In this document: positions 5,793-6,809 of the stretch, piece by piece
How positions within the stretch are numbered: position 1 is the stretch's first letter
Layout of the letters: the number at the start of each line of letters is the position of its first letter
DNA from: Thalassospiraceae bacterium
GTDB lineage: Bacteria; Pseudomonadota; Alphaproteobacteria; Rhodospirillales; Magnetovibrionaceae
Assembly (NCBI GenBank): GCA_030637205.1
Contig: DAOVVL010000110.1
Location: 1-6,809 of the forward strand
Reading direction: 5' to 3'
DNA length: 6,809 nt
The notes under the pieces: model-generated
Database searches by the model: none
Told to the model about the DNA's origin: nothing
Seen by the model: the letters and a program-made list of their open reading frames with translations, nothing else
Position numbers and translations under genes: made by a program

Positions 5793-5798
5793 AAGGAA
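5793..5798 (+). promoter_or_regulatory. Shine-Dalgarno site for aroC
   Basis: AAGGAA, 9 nt before the aroC ATG at 5808, begins directly after the fabI stop codon. It is stronger than the fabI site and fits translation of aroC from a shared transcript. Confidence 0.65.
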
Positions 5799-5807
5799 CG
5801 AATAAAC

Positions 5808-6809
5808 ATGGCTGGCAATACCTTCGGCGAGCTGTTTCGCTTGACCACCTTTGGCGAAAGCCACGGCCCCGCCATCGGCGGTGTGGTCGATGGCTGCCCA
5901 CCGGGCATCAAGCTGAGCGAAAAAGATATCCAGCCGGTTTTGGACAAACGCCGCCCCGGCCAGTCGCGCTATACCACCCAGCGCAAGGAACCGGACAAGG
6001 TTGAGATTCTATCCGGCGTGTTCAAAGGCAAAACCGCCGGCGCGCACATCGGCTTGATGATCAAGAACGTCGATACCCGCTCGAAAGACTATTCCGACAT
6101 TAAAAACAAGTTCCGCCCCGGCCATGCCGATTTTACCTACGAAATGAAATACGGGCTGCGCGATTATCGCGGCGGGGGACGCTCAAGCGCACGTGAAACC
6201 GCGGTGCGCGTTGCCGCCGGTGCCATAGCCAGAAAAGTTCTGGGCAACAAAGTCAAAATTCAGGGCGCGGTGATCCAGATCGGGCCGCACGCGATCGATC
6301 CCAAACGGTTCAAGTGGGCACAAGTTTCCAAGAACCCGTTTTTCAGCCCCGACGCGGCAGCCGCAAAAGTGTGGGCCGAGTACTTGGACCAACTTCGTAA
6401 AAGTGGCAATTCAGCCGGCGCGGTGATTGAGATTATGGCCACGGGCGTGCCCGCAGGTCTGGGCGAGCCGGTGTTTGACCGCATTGATGCCGACATCGCC
6501 AAAGCGTTGATGAGCATTCCCGCGGTCAAGGGCGTGGAAATCGGTGCGGGCTTTGCAGCGGCCGAGCTGACCGGAGTTGAAAACGCCGATGAAATTCGCA
6601 TGAAGGGCAAAAGCCCGATATTTTTATCCAACAATGCCGGTGGCACGTTAGGCGGCATTTCATCGGGCCAGGACATCGTCGCGCGCTTTGCCGTCAAGCC
6701 CACCAGCTCCATCCTGACGCCCAGAAAAACCATCACCAAGGGCGGCAAACAGACCAATATATCGACCAAGGGCCGCCACGATCCGTGCGTCGGCATTCGC
6801 GCCGTGCCC
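5808..6809 (+). CDS. aroC: Chorismate synthase, 3' end outside window
   Basis: AroC converts 5-enolpyruvylshikimate 3-phosphate to chorismate with reduced FMN as cofactor, the seventh and last step of the shikimate pathway, in the cytosol. The frame is open for 334 codons to the window edge; about 25-30 residues are missing compared with the 361-aa E. coli enzyme. The N-terminus MAGNTFGELFRLTTFGESHG is nearly that of E. coli. Catalytic H19 (GESHG, signature 1) and H106 (FRPGHAD) are present. Signature 2 is YRGGGRSSARETAVRVAAGA (120-139), and signature 3 starts at GRHDPCVGIRAVP (322-334), where the window ends. LSNNAGGTLGGISSG (273-287) has Asn where E. coli has His (SNHAGG). MKGKSPIF just before it is a short insertion relative to E. 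coli of the kind I associate with alphaproteobacterial AroC. It is the second gene of a likely fabI-aroC unit. Confidence 0.96.
   Translation, partial: MAGNTFGELFRLTTFGESHGPAIGGVVDGCPPGIKLSEKDIQPVLDKRRPGQSRYTTQRKEPDKVEILSGVFKGKTAGAHIGLMIKNVDTRSKDYSDIKNKFRPGHADFTYEMKYGLRDYRGGGRSSARETAVRVAAGAIARKVLGNKVKIQGAVIQIGPHAIDPKRFKWAQVSKNPFFSPDAAAAKVWAEYLDQLRKSGNSAGAVIEIMATGVPAGLGEPVFDRIDADIAKALMSIPAVKGVEIGAGFAAAELTGVENADEIRMKGKSPIFLSNNAGGTLGGISSGQDIVARFAVKPTSSILTPRKTITKGGKQTNISTKGRHDPCVGIRAVP

Noticed and set aside
6624..6650. AroC SNNAGG in place of SNHAGG as an inactivating change
   Set aside because: Asn at this place occurs in other chorismate synthases as far as I recall, and the catalytic His19 and His106 are intact.

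Overview
The window is ordinary chromosomal DNA from a proteobacterium, most likely an alphaproteobacterium. The predicted FabI, AroC and PdxH read like alphaproteobacterial members of their families. The 17 kDa-antigen-type lipoprotein and the zinc-finger-less J protein near pdxH, fabI and aroC also resemble neighbourhoods I know from that class. The base composition is moderately GC-rich by eye. I cannot name a genus. No mobile element, tRNA, rRNA, CRISPR array or clear intrinsic terminator was seen.

Layout. (1) Positions 1-1300, minus strand: pdxH (PNP/PMP oxidase) is followed 11 bp later by a FieF-type cation diffusion facilitator whose 3' end lies beyond the left edge. A TATACT -10 box just upstream of pdxH supports the short pdxH start. 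(2) Positions 1301-1532: divergent intergenic region holding that promoter and a GC-rich inverted repeat. (3) Positions 1533-3021, plus strand: a small glycine-zipper outer-membrane lipoprotein, then a J-domain co-chaperone 19 bp downstream, probably one transcript. (4) Positions 3092-3454, plus strand: a stand-alone CheY-like receiver with its own candidate promoter. (5) Positions 3504-4772, minus strand: a YihY/BrkB-family inner-membrane protein, convergent with the receiver gene. (6) Positions 4773-4979: divergent promoter region with two dyads. (7) Positions 4980-6809, plus strand: fabI (enoyl-ACP reductase), then aroC (chorismate synthase) 15 bp later, cut by the right edge.

The genes serve separate housekeeping tasks: B6 cofactor synthesis, metal efflux, envelope and folding functions, fatty-acid elongation and the last step of the shikimate pathway. 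They do not form one obvious pathway. I see no convincing undescribed system. The points most worth a second look are the lipoprotein/J-protein pair, the J protein's basic linker in place of a normal Gly/Phe region, the orphan receiver with a dyad inside its promoter spacer, and the FabI active-site variant at the position equivalent to E. coli Gly93.
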